64,000 nt of DNA from an uncultured Parafilimonas sp. (GCA_903882935.1 CAIRZB010000012.1:1-64000); one strand, 5' to 3'. Shown: positions 36,084 to 45,890, numbered from the stretch's first letter. Notes: generated by a model not told the origin, from the sequence alone. Program-made: numbers and translations.

Positions 36084-37204
36084 TGCAAAACGCTTTCAAT
36101 TTTCGGTAATACTTTTTGCGGCGGTGCATAATTAAACCCAAGCAGTGCGGCCATGGTGGCGGCCAGTTGGCCTTGGTACAGCTGGCCAGGGGTGCTTACT
36201 TCCCCAAGCGGGCTGCTGTCGGGGCCTAGTACGGCAAACCAAATACTGCCGCTGTCTTCAATTTCCACGCCATGGTCTGTCCATTGGCTTTTAATCTTGC
36301 CACCCCTTCCGTGGTCGCAGGTTACAATTAGGGTTGTTTTATTGCGGTATTGGGGCGTGGATTGTATAATAGCCCAAAGGTCGGCAATCATCGCATCCTC
36401 TGCATTAACGGCGCCAATATATTGGTCGTAAATGCCGTTATGGGCGAACGCGTCCGTTTCACCCAGCGGAATGTATAAAAACTTGGGGTGGTGGCTTATC
36501 AGGTATTCCCGCCCCGCAAAATAGGTGAGTAAGTCCGGCCGTTCGCCGGTTGGTTTGGCGGCCAGTTTTTCCATGTTGTTTAGCATTTGCATTTGGGGGC
36601 TGCTAAATGCCAGCGAATCAGTATCGGCGTTCACGTACAGTCCATTGCGCCATTTGTTCAATATATAGGGGAACAGTACCGATGTGGCAAACGTGGCTAC
36701 CTTGCCTTCATACCCTTTTTGCTGGTTAATAAACTCCAACACATTAAAGTTTTTGTTTTTCACCAGGCCGTTGCGGTTAACGGCACTGTCGGGGTTGCCA
36801 GTAACGGTTTCGCTAAAACCGGGGTAGGTAAACTTGTAAGGGTTGGCCACATCCACAAAATTACCCAAATCGCGGTTGCCATACAACTGACCGTACCGGG
36901 CGATGGTATCCCAGAAAAACGGCATCAGCTTTCTGCGGCGTTGTTGTTTATCATCAGCCCAATACGCTTTGCGCATATCACCGCGTTCCTTTGTATACAA
37001 CCCGTCGTTCATTAGGCTGCTGTCAACCCCGCCAAAAATTTCTTGCCAGCGCATGCCGTCCATGGCTACCATTACAATGTTTTGGGTTTTATGGCTTTGG
37101 GCTGCCAACGGGCTGCCACTGCCAAACACCATACATGCTATTGATACGATTGTTGCTGCGCAAAGGCAATTAGTGTTGGAAAATAGTATTTTACTTTTAC
37201 GCAT
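36080..37204 (-). CDS. Alkaline-phosphatase-superfamily protein (phosphodiesterase/sulfatase-like)
   Basis: 374 residues from the ATG at 37204. A signal peptide ends near PLAAQS. The core has IVMVAMDGMRWQEIFGG, the first metal Asp region, then FTYPGFSETVTGNPDS, where a Thr or Ser after the Pro-Gly-Phe-Ser-Glu block is the probable nucleophile. ETDAFAHNG, LIVTCDHGRGG and WTDHG supply Asp and His metal ligands. The layout matches type I phosphodiesterases and phosphoglyceromutases more than sulfatases, as no CxPxR is seen. It is periplasmic or surface-exposed; the substrate is unknown. Confidence 0.85.
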   Translation of the reverse strand: MRKSKILFSNTNCLCAATIVSIACMVFGSGSPLAAQSHKTQNIVMVAMDGMRWQEIFGGVDSSLMNDGLYTKERGDMRKAYWADDKQQRRRKLMPFFWDTIARYGQLYGNRDLGNFVDVANPYKFTYPGFSETVTGNPDSAVNRNGLVKNKNFNVLEFINQQKGYEGKVATFATSVLFPYILNKWRNGLYVNADTDSLAFSSPQMQMLNNMEKLAAKPTGERPDLLTYFAGREYLISHHPKFLYIPLGETDAFAHNGIYDQYIGAVNAEDAMIADLWAIIQSTPQYRNKTTLIVTCDHGRGGKIKSQWTDHGVEIEDSGSIWFAVLGPDSSPLGEVSTPGQLYQGQLAATMAALLGFNYAPPQKVLPKIESVLH

Positions 37205-37317
37205 AAACAAAGGATGGTTAAACTTAGTGATTAGTAGGCGGCGAAAATAAAGCAGGAAGGATGGTTGGCTTATTAAGAAATTGATAATAAAAACCAAGTC
37301 GTTTTGCGAAAGATGTG

Positions 37318-37794
37318 CTATGGAAATCGTTCCCTCCGGTTAGAAATATGTATGTAGGTGCCGCCGCTTTTGGGGTCGTAAATGGACATGATACTGCCGA
37401 AATCGTAATTGCCTTGCTTAACAAGGTTTTTAGCCAAAAAAGCATCATGAAATTTCTTTTCTGCAATTATCCCTTCTTCGGTCCAGCTATCCCAATCTTG
37501 TGGAAATTCAGGCCGCTTGGAAAAAAGTGCCATAGAAACTAGAAAGCCTTCGTGAAAGCCAACCAACATGCCAAATCTCTCATTTTTAAGCTCAACGGAA
37601 TGTATGCGATAGTTAACCATCCCGAAAGGCTTTTCTATGGCAAAATCAAGTCCGACGATTTCGCTCTCAAAATCGGACAATCCCATGCCGATAGAAAAAT
37701 GCATGTTATTATCAAGCGTTAGTTTGCCCTGTTTCGAAATAAAGCTGCGCTTGGTTAAAGCCCTAACAAAATTTACCAATTCATCTATTATCAT
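37318..37794 (-). CDS. Conserved-looking hypothetical protein (158 aa)
   Basis: 158 residues, no signal peptide and no TM helix. The sequence is a balanced alpha/beta mix: a helical start (IDELVNFVRALTKRSF), strands such as VGLDFAIEKPFGMVNYRIHS, WDSWTEEGIIAEKKFHDAFL, and the end GGTYIHISNRRERF. It stands alone on the minus strand between unrelated genes, with about 110 and 250 bp on either side. I do not recognise the family. The size and surface-like charge recall immunity or effector-associated proteins, but nothing around it supports that. Confidence 0.7.
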   Translation of the reverse strand: MIIDELVNFVRALTKRSFISKQGKLTLDNNMHFSIGMGLSDFESEIVGLDFAIEKPFGMVNYRIHSVELKNERFGMLVGFHEGFLVSMALFSKRPEFPQDWDSWTEEGIIAEKKFHDAFLAKNLVKQGNYDFGSIMSIYDPKSGGTYIHISNRRERFP

Positions 37795-38042
37795 AGGCGG
37801 ATAAACGAGTTGTTATTTGCGCAGTTTGGCCGGCGGGCTTCGTACGTAATTTAAGTAGTAAAAACAGCTACAATACCTTACCCGCATGGTTGCATAATAT
37901 TCCACAGTAGAAGTGTGTGACACAACCGGCGATGCCATCTGTTCTCCAGCTGGGACCTAAAATAAAGCCAATTGCTGATGAAAGAATGCACGGCAAAAAA
38001 TATGTAGCTGCATTCTCAAATCACTTCATTTTTAATTATATC

Positions 38043-39809
38043 CTACCCCACATTATGCCCCACCACGTCAACTATCACCCCCAGTTCACCAGCCAGCCTG
38101 CTTTTTCTGTAGCCATACAAAAAGTAAATAATAATGCCCAGTACCAACCAACTGCCAAACCATAGCCAATTGCGCCCAGTCATACCTGTTAACAGATATA
38201 GGCAGGTAGATAACCCAAGCAACGGTATAAGCGACCAGCTTTTAATAAATGCCACGACTGACAGTACAATCAAGGCTAACCAAAGTATAATTGTCGATAC
38301 GTTGAGCGAGGCATTGTCGGCATTTATGATAAAAAGGTCGCTGTAATAATGCGGGTTGTTATACAACAATATAGCAATGGCCACAGCAATAAGGCCGGGG
38401 AAAATAAACTTTGCATTTACATAGGGCATGTTAAACTTGCCCGCCACCTTCTCCTTACGGGGTATTAGCAGTACGCCGCCGCACACCAATACAAAGGCAA
38501 ACAGTGTGGCAATACTCGTAAAATCTAACACAAAGGTTTTATCCGTAAATATAATGGGTATGCCTACAAACAGGCCGGTGATAATGGTGGAGAAAGAAGG
38601 TGTTTGAAACTTGGGGTGTATCTTCTCAAAAATAGGCGGAAGCAACCCATCGCGGCTCATGCACATCCAAATGCGCGGCTGCCCCATCTGAAAAACCAGC
38701 AGCACACTTGTCATGGCTATTACAGCAGCTAATGAAACCAAAAACTGCATCCAGGTAACATGGGTGTCCTCAAATATTTTGGCCAGCGGGTCGCCCACGT
38801 CCTTAAAGTTTTTATAGTTAACCACACCGGTAAGCACCAAGGTAAGCAGTATATACACCACGGTGCATATCACTAGGCTAAGAATCATACTGCGGGGCAG
38901 GTCGCGCTGGGGGTTCTTACTCTCTTCTGCCATTACGCTGATGGCATCAAAGCCTATGTAAGCAAAAAACACACCGCTAACGGCGGTCATTACCCCGCTA
39001 AAGCCGTTTGGCATAAAGCTGTGCACGCCAATGTCGTTGGCGGGTGTCCAATTGGCTGGGTTTACATAATAAGCACCCACGCCTATCACCAAGGCCACCA
39101 CGCACAACTTTAATATCACCATAACATTGCTAAAGTTGCGGCTCTCCTTAACGCCCACATACACCAGCATGGTGATGAGCACGTTTATAACAAGGGCTGG
39201 TAAGTCAAAAATAATACGAAGGCCGCCAATTTGCGGGCTGTTGTTCCAAGCGTTTAATAACTCTTTGGTGCTGTTGGTAAGGGTGTTTGCGGCCTGCCCT
39301 GCACTTTCTATCACCGCCCCATGTGCCTCCCGGTAGCTGCACGTTAAATAATCGGGTATATGCAAGCCTATGCGGCTGGTGAACGAGGTAAAATAATCGC
39401 TCCAGGAAAAAGCCACATAAATATTGCCGATGGAGTATTCCATAATCAACGCCCAGCCGATAACCCAGGCAAATAATTCGCCAAACGATGCATAGGCGTA
39501 TGTGTATGCACTGCCGGCCACGGGTATACGGCTGGCAAACTCGGCATAACACATGGCCGTAAACCCGCAAGCCACCGCACAGATAATAAACAGGAACACC
39601 ACACCGGGCCCACCCCTAAAACAGGCCTCGCCCAAGCTGCTAAAGCTACCCGCGCCTATGATAGCCGCTATGCCAAAAAATGTTAAATCTTTTAAAGTAA
39701 GTACCCTTTTTAAACCGCCCCCGCCGCCGCCATGGGGGTCTGATTGCATCGTTTCAGCGTCGCGTAAAATTTTGTCAATATTCTTCGTACGAAAAAGCGA
39801 CTTACTCAT
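38043..39809 (-). CDS. APC-superfamily amino-acid permease (cationic amino-acid transporter type)
   Basis: 588 residues with about 12-14 TM helices. The N-terminal motif FFGIAAIIGAGSFSSLGEA at about 44-62 is the substrate-binding unwound helix 1 of the APC fold. IPVAGSAYTYAYASFGELFAW and FFAYIGFDAISVMAEESKNPQRDLPRS are further CAT signatures. A Gly-rich cytoplasmic stretch (HGGGGGG) precedes TM1. It should be an inner-membrane transporter of basic or neutral amino acids; the substrate is not certain. Confidence 0.92.
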   Translation of the reverse strand: MSKSLFRTKNIDKILRDAETMQSDPHGGGGGGLKRVLTLKDLTFFGIAAIIGAGSFSSLGEACFRGGPGVVFLFIICAVACGFTAMCYAEFASRIPVAGSAYTYAYASFGELFAWVIGWALIMEYSIGNIYVAFSWSDYFTSFTSRIGLHIPDYLTCSYREAHGAVIESAGQAANTLTNSTKELLNAWNNSPQIGGLRIIFDLPALVINVLITMLVYVGVKESRNFSNVMVILKLCVVALVIGVGAYYVNPANWTPANDIGVHSFMPNGFSGVMTAVSGVFFAYIGFDAISVMAEESKNPQRDLPRSMILSLVICTVVYILLTLVLTGVVNYKNFKDVGDPLAKIFEDTHVTWMQFLVSLAAVIAMTSVLLVFQMGQPRIWMCMSRDGLLPPIFEKIHPKFQTPSFSTIITGLFVGIPIIFTDKTFVLDFTSIATLFAFVLVCGGVLLIPRKEKVAGKFNMPYVNAKFIFPGLIAVAIAILLYNNPHYYSDLFIINADNASLNVSTIILWLALIVLSVVAFIKSWSLIPLLGLSTCLYLLTGMTGRNWLWFGSWLVLGIIIYFLYGYRKSRLAGELGVIVDVVGHNVG

Positions 39810-39966
39810 GCAGTTGGCGGTTTATTTAATAAAAAGGTAAAATAGGAAATGGTGGGGAAGGAGAAAAATATTTTTTTGTGGAAGAAAGAGATTGATAGAA
39901 AAGATGTAACAGAGGCGTTGCTATACTTTGCAGCCGGAGCAATAGTGATGTATATTATCCCGGTGC

Positions 39967-40150
39967 TTAACCTAAACCAAGCCGTTAGGCGGCGGCCTTT
40001 TAGTTAAGCCCTAATTTTTCGGTTATCCCAAAGAGGCCGTTGGAGTGGAGACATAACCGAAGGCTCCCGCCCTGATTTGTACCAAGGCTCCGTGGGAGTG
40101 TCTTCACAAATTCCTTATCTAAATAACATTGGCTTGTAGGCTTGGGTTAA
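39967..40150. ncRNA. Candidate structured RNA, about 184 nt, 6S-like
   Basis: The gene-free gap 39810-40236 holds a compact set of complementary blocks. TTAACC (39967) pairs with GGTTAA (40145-40150) and CAAGCC (39978-39983) with GGCTTG (40131-40136), giving an outer stem. Inside, TTCGGTTAT/ATAACCGAA (40018-40061) is a perfect 9-bp hairpin stem, and GATTTGT/ACAAATT (40073-40112) forms another. The length equals that of typical 6S RNA. Bacteroidota have a divergent 6S class (6S-Flavo), which this may be (inference). Strand cannot be settled because stems read on both. The rest of the gap has nothing recognisable. Confidence 0.35.
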
Positions 40151-40236
40151 AGCAAAATCATGTTTTAGCCTTTGCGAGCCATAAACAAATACCCACAGCC
40201 CAATGACCCTAATTAAATTGCCGGCGCAAAACAATG

Positions 40237-41211
40237 CTACTTCCTCACCCTATAACACCACCGTTTCAACTTCCCCTCAAAATCAAAAGGCGTGGTGGCT
40301 TTGGTAATGTCTTTTATTTCGGTGGCGTTTACGGCCGAAGCGTCCATTTCAAACTTGGTGTAATTGGTGCTAAAGTAAACGGTGCCGCCATCTGTGGTGG
40401 CTTCCAACACATCATTCAGCAGTTCGGCATAGTCGCGCTGTATGTCTAAAAAATCCTTCATGCGCTTGCTGTTGCTAAAAGTGGGCGGGTCCATCACCAC
40501 CAAATCAAAGCTGTTGGGGGCCAGCGTTTTTAGGTATTGCTTTACATCCGCATGTACAAACTGGTAACGGTTTTTATCTTTAAAAAGGTTGATGGTAAAA
40601 TTATCCTCCGCCCAGGTAAGGTAAGTTTTTGACAGGTCAACCGAGGTAACAGAAGCAGCCCCGCCGGCAGCCGCGTACACGGAGAAGGAGCCGGTGTAAC
40701 AAAACAGGTTAAGTACCCGTTTGCCCGCGCATTGCTCTTTAACCATGCCACGGGTAATGCGGTGGTCAAGAAAAAGGCCTGTGTCCAGATAATCGGTCAG
40801 GTTCACCAAAAACTTTAGGCCGCTTTCCAGCACCGTAAAAAACTCCTTTTTGTCCTCCAGTTTTTCGTATTGGTTTTCCGCACGGTTGCTCATGCGTTTG
40901 CGCTGGCGTACATAAATATTGGCCACCGGCACATCCAGCAATTTGCCAATCTCGGCAATGCACTCGTCAAGCCAAGTGTCATGCTCCTCGTCGGTCATGC
41001 CATGGCGGCGCAGGTATTCGGCCAGGTAAACCTTGTCCTCATACAGTTCCACACAAAACGGAAACTCGGGCATGTCGTGGTCGTACACCCTATAGCAGGT
41101 AATGCCCTGCCGCTTGGCCAGCTTACTTTTGTGCTTGTACACCTTTACCAAACGGTTGGCAAACATTTGCAGCTTGCCATTGTTGGGTGTGCTGTTTTCT
41201 GCTTCAATCAT
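40237..41211 (-). CDS. rlmK: 23S rRNA guanine-N7 methyltransferase, RlmK-like
   Basis: 324 residues, matching the C-terminal half of E. coli RlmKL. Blocks are FANRLVKVYKHKSKLAKRQG (N-terminal RNA-binding part), VNLTDYLDTGLFLDHR, the SAM-binding motif I VLNLFCYTGSFSVYAAAGGA at about 168-187, VTSVDLSKTYLTWAEDN, and the catalytic motif VVMDPPTFSNSKRMKDF. The end WCYRVRK parallels the RlmK tail. Here RlmK stands without RlmL. A TATATTTA box ends 5 nt before the ATG. Confidence 0.88.
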   Translation of the reverse strand: MIEAENSTPNNGKLQMFANRLVKVYKHKSKLAKRQGITCYRVYDHDMPEFPFCVELYEDKVYLAEYLRRHGMTDEEHDTWLDECIAEIGKLLDVPVANIYVRQRKRMSNRAENQYEKLEDKKEFFTVLESGLKFLVNLTDYLDTGLFLDHRITRGMVKEQCAGKRVLNLFCYTGSFSVYAAAGGAASVTSVDLSKTYLTWAEDNFTINLFKDKNRYQFVHADVKQYLKTLAPNSFDLVVMDPPTFSNSKRMKDFLDIQRDYAELLNDVLEATTDGGTVYFSTNYTKFEMDASAVNATEIKDITKATTPFDFEGKLKRWCYRVRK

Positions 41212-41295
41212 GGCGGTAAATATACGAGGGGGCTGTGGAATTGAGAAGATGGAAGTTTGTGCAGTTTTTTTCTATTGCCTTTTTATAGGTTTGGT

Positions 41296-42126
41296 TTACG
41301 CGCTGTGGTTATACGCGTCAACCAATAAGGTGGCCTCCCTCGCCTCCTTTACATCGTGTACCCGCAATATGTGCGCCCCGTTCAGCAATGCAAGGGTGTT
41401 TAGTACCGTTGTACCGTTTAAAGCCTCTTCTGCGGTTATGCCCAACGTTTTGTAAACGGTTGATTTACGGCTGATGCCCGCCAGCACAGGCTTGCCCAAT
41501 ATGCCAAACAGCCCTAAGCTGCGCAACAAGGTAAAATTATGTGCGGGTGTTTTGGCAAAACCAAATCCGGGGTCAACAATAATATCGTCAATACCGGCCT
41601 GCTTAGCCATCGCAATGCGCTGTATAAAAAACTCAAGCACTTCCTTCGTCACGTCATCATACACCGCATGCTGTTGCATGGTGGCGGGGGTGCCTTTCAT
41701 GTGCATGCATATATAAGGTACTTTTAGTCTTGCGGCCATGGCAAACATCCCCTCGTCCATCGTTCCGCCGCTAATGTCGTTAATAATGTGGGCACCTGCC
41801 CGTACGGCGGCTTCTGCCACGCTGGCATAAAACGTGTCAATGGATAGCAAAGCCTGCGGGTATGCTTTTTGCAGGGCCTCCAACACTGGCAGCACCCGTT
41901 CTGCCTCTGCCGTTTCACCGGCCTGTTCGCTGCCGGGGCGGGTGCTTTGCCCGCCAATATCCAATATCGCGGCCCCTTCTTGTAACATTTTCTCCGCTTG
42001 TACAAGGGCATCGCCAACCGTTTGCTGCCTGCTGCCGCTGTAAAAGGAGTCGGGCGTAATGTTAATAATGCCCATTATAACGGGCTTGTCAAATGCCAAA
42101 AGCCTTCCTTTGCAATTAATTGTCAT
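41296..42126 (-). CDS. folP: Dihydropteroate synthase
   Basis: 276 residues from MTINCKGRLLAFDKPVI; the longer reading upstream is out of family. All signatures are present: MGIINITPDSFYSGSR, ILDIGGQSTRPGSE, LLSIDTFYASVAEAAV, HIINDISGG, ICMHMKGTPATMQ, DPGFGFAKT and AGISRKSTV. It condenses p-aminobenzoate with the pterin pyrophosphate in folate synthesis and is the sulfonamide target. It is transcribed divergently from the DUF1599 gene, a frequent pair in Bacteroidota. Confidence 0.96.
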   Translation of the reverse strand: MTINCKGRLLAFDKPVIMGIINITPDSFYSGSRQQTVGDALVQAEKMLQEGAAILDIGGQSTRPGSEQAGETAEAERVLPVLEALQKAYPQALLSIDTFYASVAEAAVRAGAHIINDISGGTMDEGMFAMAARLKVPYICMHMKGTPATMQQHAVYDDVTKEVLEFFIQRIAMAKQAGIDDIIVDPGFGFAKTPAHNFTLLRSLGLFGILGKPVLAGISRKSTVYKTLGITAEEALNGTTVLNTLALLNGAHILRVHDVKEAREATLLVDAYNHSA

Positions 42127-42296
42127 GCGTATACATATGTCCCACAACCTTGCAGCCGCCCATGGGCAACATGGCCTGTATTGGTGGCGGGGTAACTTTT
42201 TTATAGTGGTTAAAAACCGTTTAAGCCATATTTCAGCAATAAAGATATGGCGTATTATTGCATAAATTTTAAGGGCCCACCACAACCACCAACAAC

Positions 42297-42848
42297 ATGG
42301 CGCAAACAAACGAAGCATACGATAAAGCAGTGGCACTTTGCCGGCAAATATTTATAAAAAAGGCCGGGGATTATGGTACGGCATGGCGGGTGTTGCGCAC
42401 CATATCGGTGGTTGACCAAATTTTTATAAAGGCACTGCGCATACGCACTATCCAGGAAAAAAAGGCCCAAAAGGTGGCCGACGATATTACGGGGGAGTTT
42501 ATAGGCATGCTCAATTACGCCATCATTGGCTTGGTTCAATTAAAGCTGGGCGGCCCGGCCATTGAGGATATGCCAGTGGATACTGCCCGGGACTGGTACG
42601 ATGAGCAGGCTGCTTTTGCCAAAAAGGTGATGCTGGACAAAAACCACGATTACGGCGAAGCTTGGCGGGAAATGAGCCAAGAGAGTTTTACTGACCTGAT
42701 TATAATGAAGCTGATGCGTATAAAACAAATAATTGCCAATGACGGTAAAACCCAAATAAGCGAGGGCATTGATGCCAACTACGTTGACATTGCCAATTAC
42801 GCAGCCTTCGCGTTGATACTGATTAACGAGGGCAAGCATGGCGGCTAA
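42297..42848 (+). CDS. DUF1599 (nucleotide-modification-associated domain 1) protein
   Basis: 183 residues containing two copies of the same motif. FIKKAGDYGTAWRVLRTISVVDQIFIKALRI is at about 19-49, and MLDKNHDYGEAWREMSQESFTDLIIMKLMRI at about 112-142. Each is followed by a helical segment with Asn-Tyr-Ala (MLNYAIIGLVQL and IANYAAFALILI). The paired DYGxAW motifs are the family hallmark and suggest a nucleotide-binding all-alpha fold. It is cytoplasmic. A weak hairpin (CTTGCT/AGCAAG) follows the gene. Confidence 0.92.
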   Translation: MAQTNEAYDKAVALCRQIFIKKAGDYGTAWRVLRTISVVDQIFIKALRIRTIQEKKAQKVADDITGEFIGMLNYAIIGLVQLKLGGPAIEDMPVDTARDWYDEQAAFAKKVMLDKNHDYGEAWREMSQESFTDLIIMKLMRIKQIIANDGKTQISEGIDANYVDIANYAAFALILINEGKHGG

Positions 42849-42993
42849 TGCATACTGTTTTTGAACCTGTTGTTGGCCGCTTGCTTTAGTTAGCAAGGGC
42901 CGCTTTATGGGGTATATTTTTAACGGCCTTTGCTATTGGAACATTGCCGCGAAAAACCTAATATTACACCTAGTAACTAAAATTGCTAACACC

Positions 42994-45792
42994 ATGCTTT
43001 GCCAACGAATTCTGTTTACCCTTTCATTATTTGCCGCGTTGTTGTTTACACAAAATATGGGGCAGTGCCAAACCAATGTGCTAACCCAGCACAATAACCT
43101 TAAACGCACCGGCTGGAACAATACGGAAACAGTGCTTACCCAAGCGGGGGTTGCCAACAGTTTTGGCAGGCTTTTTAACCGGGCTGTTGACGACCAGATT
43201 TATGCCCAGCCCTTGGTGATGAGCAATATTTTAGTTGGGGGGAAAAAACGCAACGTTGTTTTTACGGCCACGGTTAATAACAGCCTGTATGCGTTTGATG
43301 CGGACGATTCTGCCGCCATGGCCCCGCTTTGGCATGTTAACCTTACCTACAATGGTTACAGGCCTATACAAAACAACGATATGACGGGTGCCTGCGGCGG
43401 CTACTACCAAGATTTTAGCGGTAAAATGGGCATTGTTGGCACGCCTGTGATTGACTCAGCTTCGGGTACCTTGTACGTGGTGGCCAGAAGCGTATCAGCC
43501 AACGGGGTAACATTTGTGCAGTACCTACATGCCATAGATATAGTAACCGGTGCCGAAAAAGCCGGCAGCCCTGTGTACATTACCGCAAAGGTGCCGGGCA
43601 ATGGCGACGGCAACAATGGTGCGGGTTATGTGGAGTTTGACCAACAGCATGAAAACCCCAGGCCGGGGTTGTTGCTGTACAATGGGGTGGTGTATATATC
43701 ATGGGCATCGCATTGCGACTGGAGCCCTTACCATGGCTGGATTATTGGGTATGATTACAAAACTTTGGCCCAAAAATATGTGTACAACACAAGCCCCAAC
43801 GGAGGCTTGGCAGGCATTTGGATGAGCGGGCAGGCACCAGCGGTGGATGACAGCGGTTATATTTATGTGTCTACAGGCAACGGCACCATCGGTTACAACG
43901 GCAACCCTAAGGACACCATTAACAGGGGGGAAAGCGTGTTAAAATTAAAACCAACCGGCAACGTACTTAAGGTGGTAGATTATTTTACACCCGATGACTA
44001 CCAGTATTTGGAAGACAACGACCTTGACTACGGCGTGGACGGGGTGTTGCTTTTGCCCAATACAAATATTTCATTATCAGGTAGTAAAGAGAGCTACTTG
44101 TATGTTATTAACAATAGCAAAATGGGCGGTATTGCCAACAACAATGCCAATACCATACAAATGCTGGATGTAAATGCCAGTGCCACCTTTTATGCCAAGC
44201 ACCTGCACGGCTCGCCAGTTTACTATAAAAGCAACACTGGGCAGGAGTATGTGTATGCTTGGGCCGAAGGCGGGCTGTTGAAACAATTTCCGTTTAACAG
44301 GGCTGCCGGTAACTTTGACACGGCCAATAAAAAGGTGGGTAATACCACTTTGCCGGGCGGCATGCCGGGCAGTATGATGTCATTATCTTCCAACGGCTCG
44401 CAAAGCGGCACCGGCATCCTGTGGGCTTCGCACCCTTTGTCCGGGGATGCCAACCAAGCAGTGGTACCCGGCGAACTACAGGCCTTTGATGCCACCAATG
44501 TTACCCATGAACTATGGAACAGTAATTGGAATGCCAGCCGCGACGGCGTAGGCAATTTTGGCAAATTTGTTTGCCCTACGGTGGCCAACGGTAAAGTTTA
44601 CCTGGCCACTTTTTCAAACAATTTGTCGGTATATGGGCTAAACCCAACAAAAACTTCCACCTGCGCGGGCAGCACCCTGCCTGCGGGATTGCATGGTGCA
44701 AATGTGGGCTACCTAGGCTATCCAGGGGATGTTTGTTATAACAGTGGCACGTACACCATCACCTCCTCCGGCACCGATATTTGGGATACGCAGGATGCTT
44801 TTTATTACACGTACCAGCAGTTTAACCCCAGTTCAGGTGAAATAATCGCCCGCGTAAAGTCGATGGCCAATACCGACCAGTGGGCCAAGTGTGGCGTAAT
44901 GTTCCGGCAAAGCCTCGATGCAGGGTCTCCACACGCTTTTATGGCCATAACGGTAGGCAATGGGCAGGCCTTCCAAAACAGGGTACTGGCGGGCGATGTA
45001 AGTTATAATACCAACAATGGTAATTCCAAGGCACCTTACTGGGTAAGGCTGGTTAAAAAAGGCGACAAATACATCGGCTACACGTCTCCAGACGGCAAAA
45101 GTTGGACGGCAATTGACTCCATAAGCGTTGCCCTAGGCGATTTTGCCTATGCGGGCATTGCCTACACTACGCACGACAATACGGTATCTGGCACGGCGGT
45201 GGTGGACAGTGTTAAATTCATTAGCCACGATGTGCTGGCCATTGGGTTGGGCAAGCTTACTGGCAAAAATAATAACAATGAAAAAGCCTTCCTGAACTGG
45301 ACTTCGGCAAACGAACAACGAGGCGACCGGTTTAACATGGAGCGCAGCGACGACGGCGTGCATTTTTCATTGGTAGGTACTACAGCCATTACTGTTGGCG
45401 CAGGTACACACCAATACAGTTTTACCGATGCACAACCATTGGCGGGCAGTAATTACTATAGGGTAGCCCAGGTATCCGTAGACGGTACAGTCAAATTCTC
45501 CAACACCTTACTGCTCACCTTTAACACCTATACCTTTAATGTGTACCCCAACCCTGTTAGGAACCAGTTGTTCATCCGGTATTTTGATGACCTAGGCCCG
45601 GGCAAAAAAATAAGCCTGCAATTGATAAACACCGCAGGCCAGCGCGTGTTTCAGCAGCAAATACCGCTGGTAAGCAATGCCACCACATACATCATCAACA
45701 TACCGCAAGGCCTGAGCAGTGGCGTGTACGTAGCCCAAGTAGTTAATGCCAAAGGCGAGCAAAGAACAAGGAAGGTTTTCGTGGAGAGATAG
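42994..45792 (+). CDS. T9SS-exported PQQ-like beta-propeller protein
   Basis: 932 residues from the ATG at 42994. A signal peptide (about 1-26) ends QCQTN. Residues about 27-590 read as a PQQ-like propeller: VLTQHNNLKRTGWNNTETVLT, PLVMSNILVGGKKRNVVFTATVNNSLYAFDA, GIVGTPVIDS, and the last blade VANGKVYLATFSNNLSVYGL. Residues about 610-760 form a LamG/DUF1349-like domain (YTYQQFNPSSGEIIARVKSM, WAKCGVMFRQSL). The C-terminus has LNWTSANEQRGDRFNMERS and FNVYPNPVRNQLFI, a T9SS type A sorting domain. It should be surface-exposed. A catalytic role is unproven. Confidence 0.88.
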   Translation: MLCQRILFTLSLFAALLFTQNMGQCQTNVLTQHNNLKRTGWNNTETVLTQAGVANSFGRLFNRAVDDQIYAQPLVMSNILVGGKKRNVVFTATVNNSLYAFDADDSAAMAPLWHVNLTYNGYRPIQNNDMTGACGGYYQDFSGKMGIVGTPVIDSASGTLYVVARSVSANGVTFVQYLHAIDIVTGAEKAGSPVYITAKVPGNGDGNNGAGYVEFDQQHENPRPGLLLYNGVVYISWASHCDWSPYHGWIIGYDYKTLAQKYVYNTSPNGGLAGIWMSGQAPAVDDSGYIYVSTGNGTIGYNGNPKDTINRGESVLKLKPTGNVLKVVDYFTPDDYQYLEDNDLDYGVDGVLLLPNTNISLSGSKESYLYVINNSKMGGIANNNANTIQMLDVNASATFYAKHLHGSPVYYKSNTGQEYVYAWAEGGLLKQFPFNRAAGNFDTANKKVGNTTLPGGMPGSMMSLSSNGSQSGTGILWASHPLSGDANQAVVPGELQAFDATNVTHELWNSNWNASRDGVGNFGKFVCPTVANGKVYLATFSNNLSVYGLNPTKTSTCAGSTLPAGLHGANVGYLGYPGDVCYNSGTYTITSSGTDIWDTQDAFYYTYQQFNPSSGEIIARVKSMANTDQWAKCGVMFRQSLDAGSPHAFMAITVGNGQAFQNRVLAGDVSYNTNNGNSKAPYWVRLVKKGDKYIGYTSPDGKSWTAIDSISVALGDFAYAGIAYTTHDNTVSGTAVVDSVKFISHDVLAIGLGKLTGKNNNNEKAFLNWTSANEQRGDRFNMERSDDGVHFSLVGTTAITVGAGTHQYSFTDAQPLAGSNYYRVAQVSVDGTVKFSNTLLLTFNTYTFNVYPNPVRNQLFIRYFDDLGPGKKISLQLINTAGQRVFQQQIPLVSNATTYIINIPQGLSSGVYVAQVVNAKGEQRTRKVFVER

Positions 45793-45890
45793 GAAAAAGG
45801 AGCGACCTTAACATGGGGGATAGTTTGCCGTATTTGTGTGACCTGTTTAATGAAAGAAAAGCAATTTTTTAAACCCTAAAATAGAGAACA

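Noticed and set aside
37917-38165. 82-codon plus-strand ORF starting at a GTG before the permease gene end
   Set aside because: It runs antisense into the 3' end of the APC permease and its composition is not protein-like.
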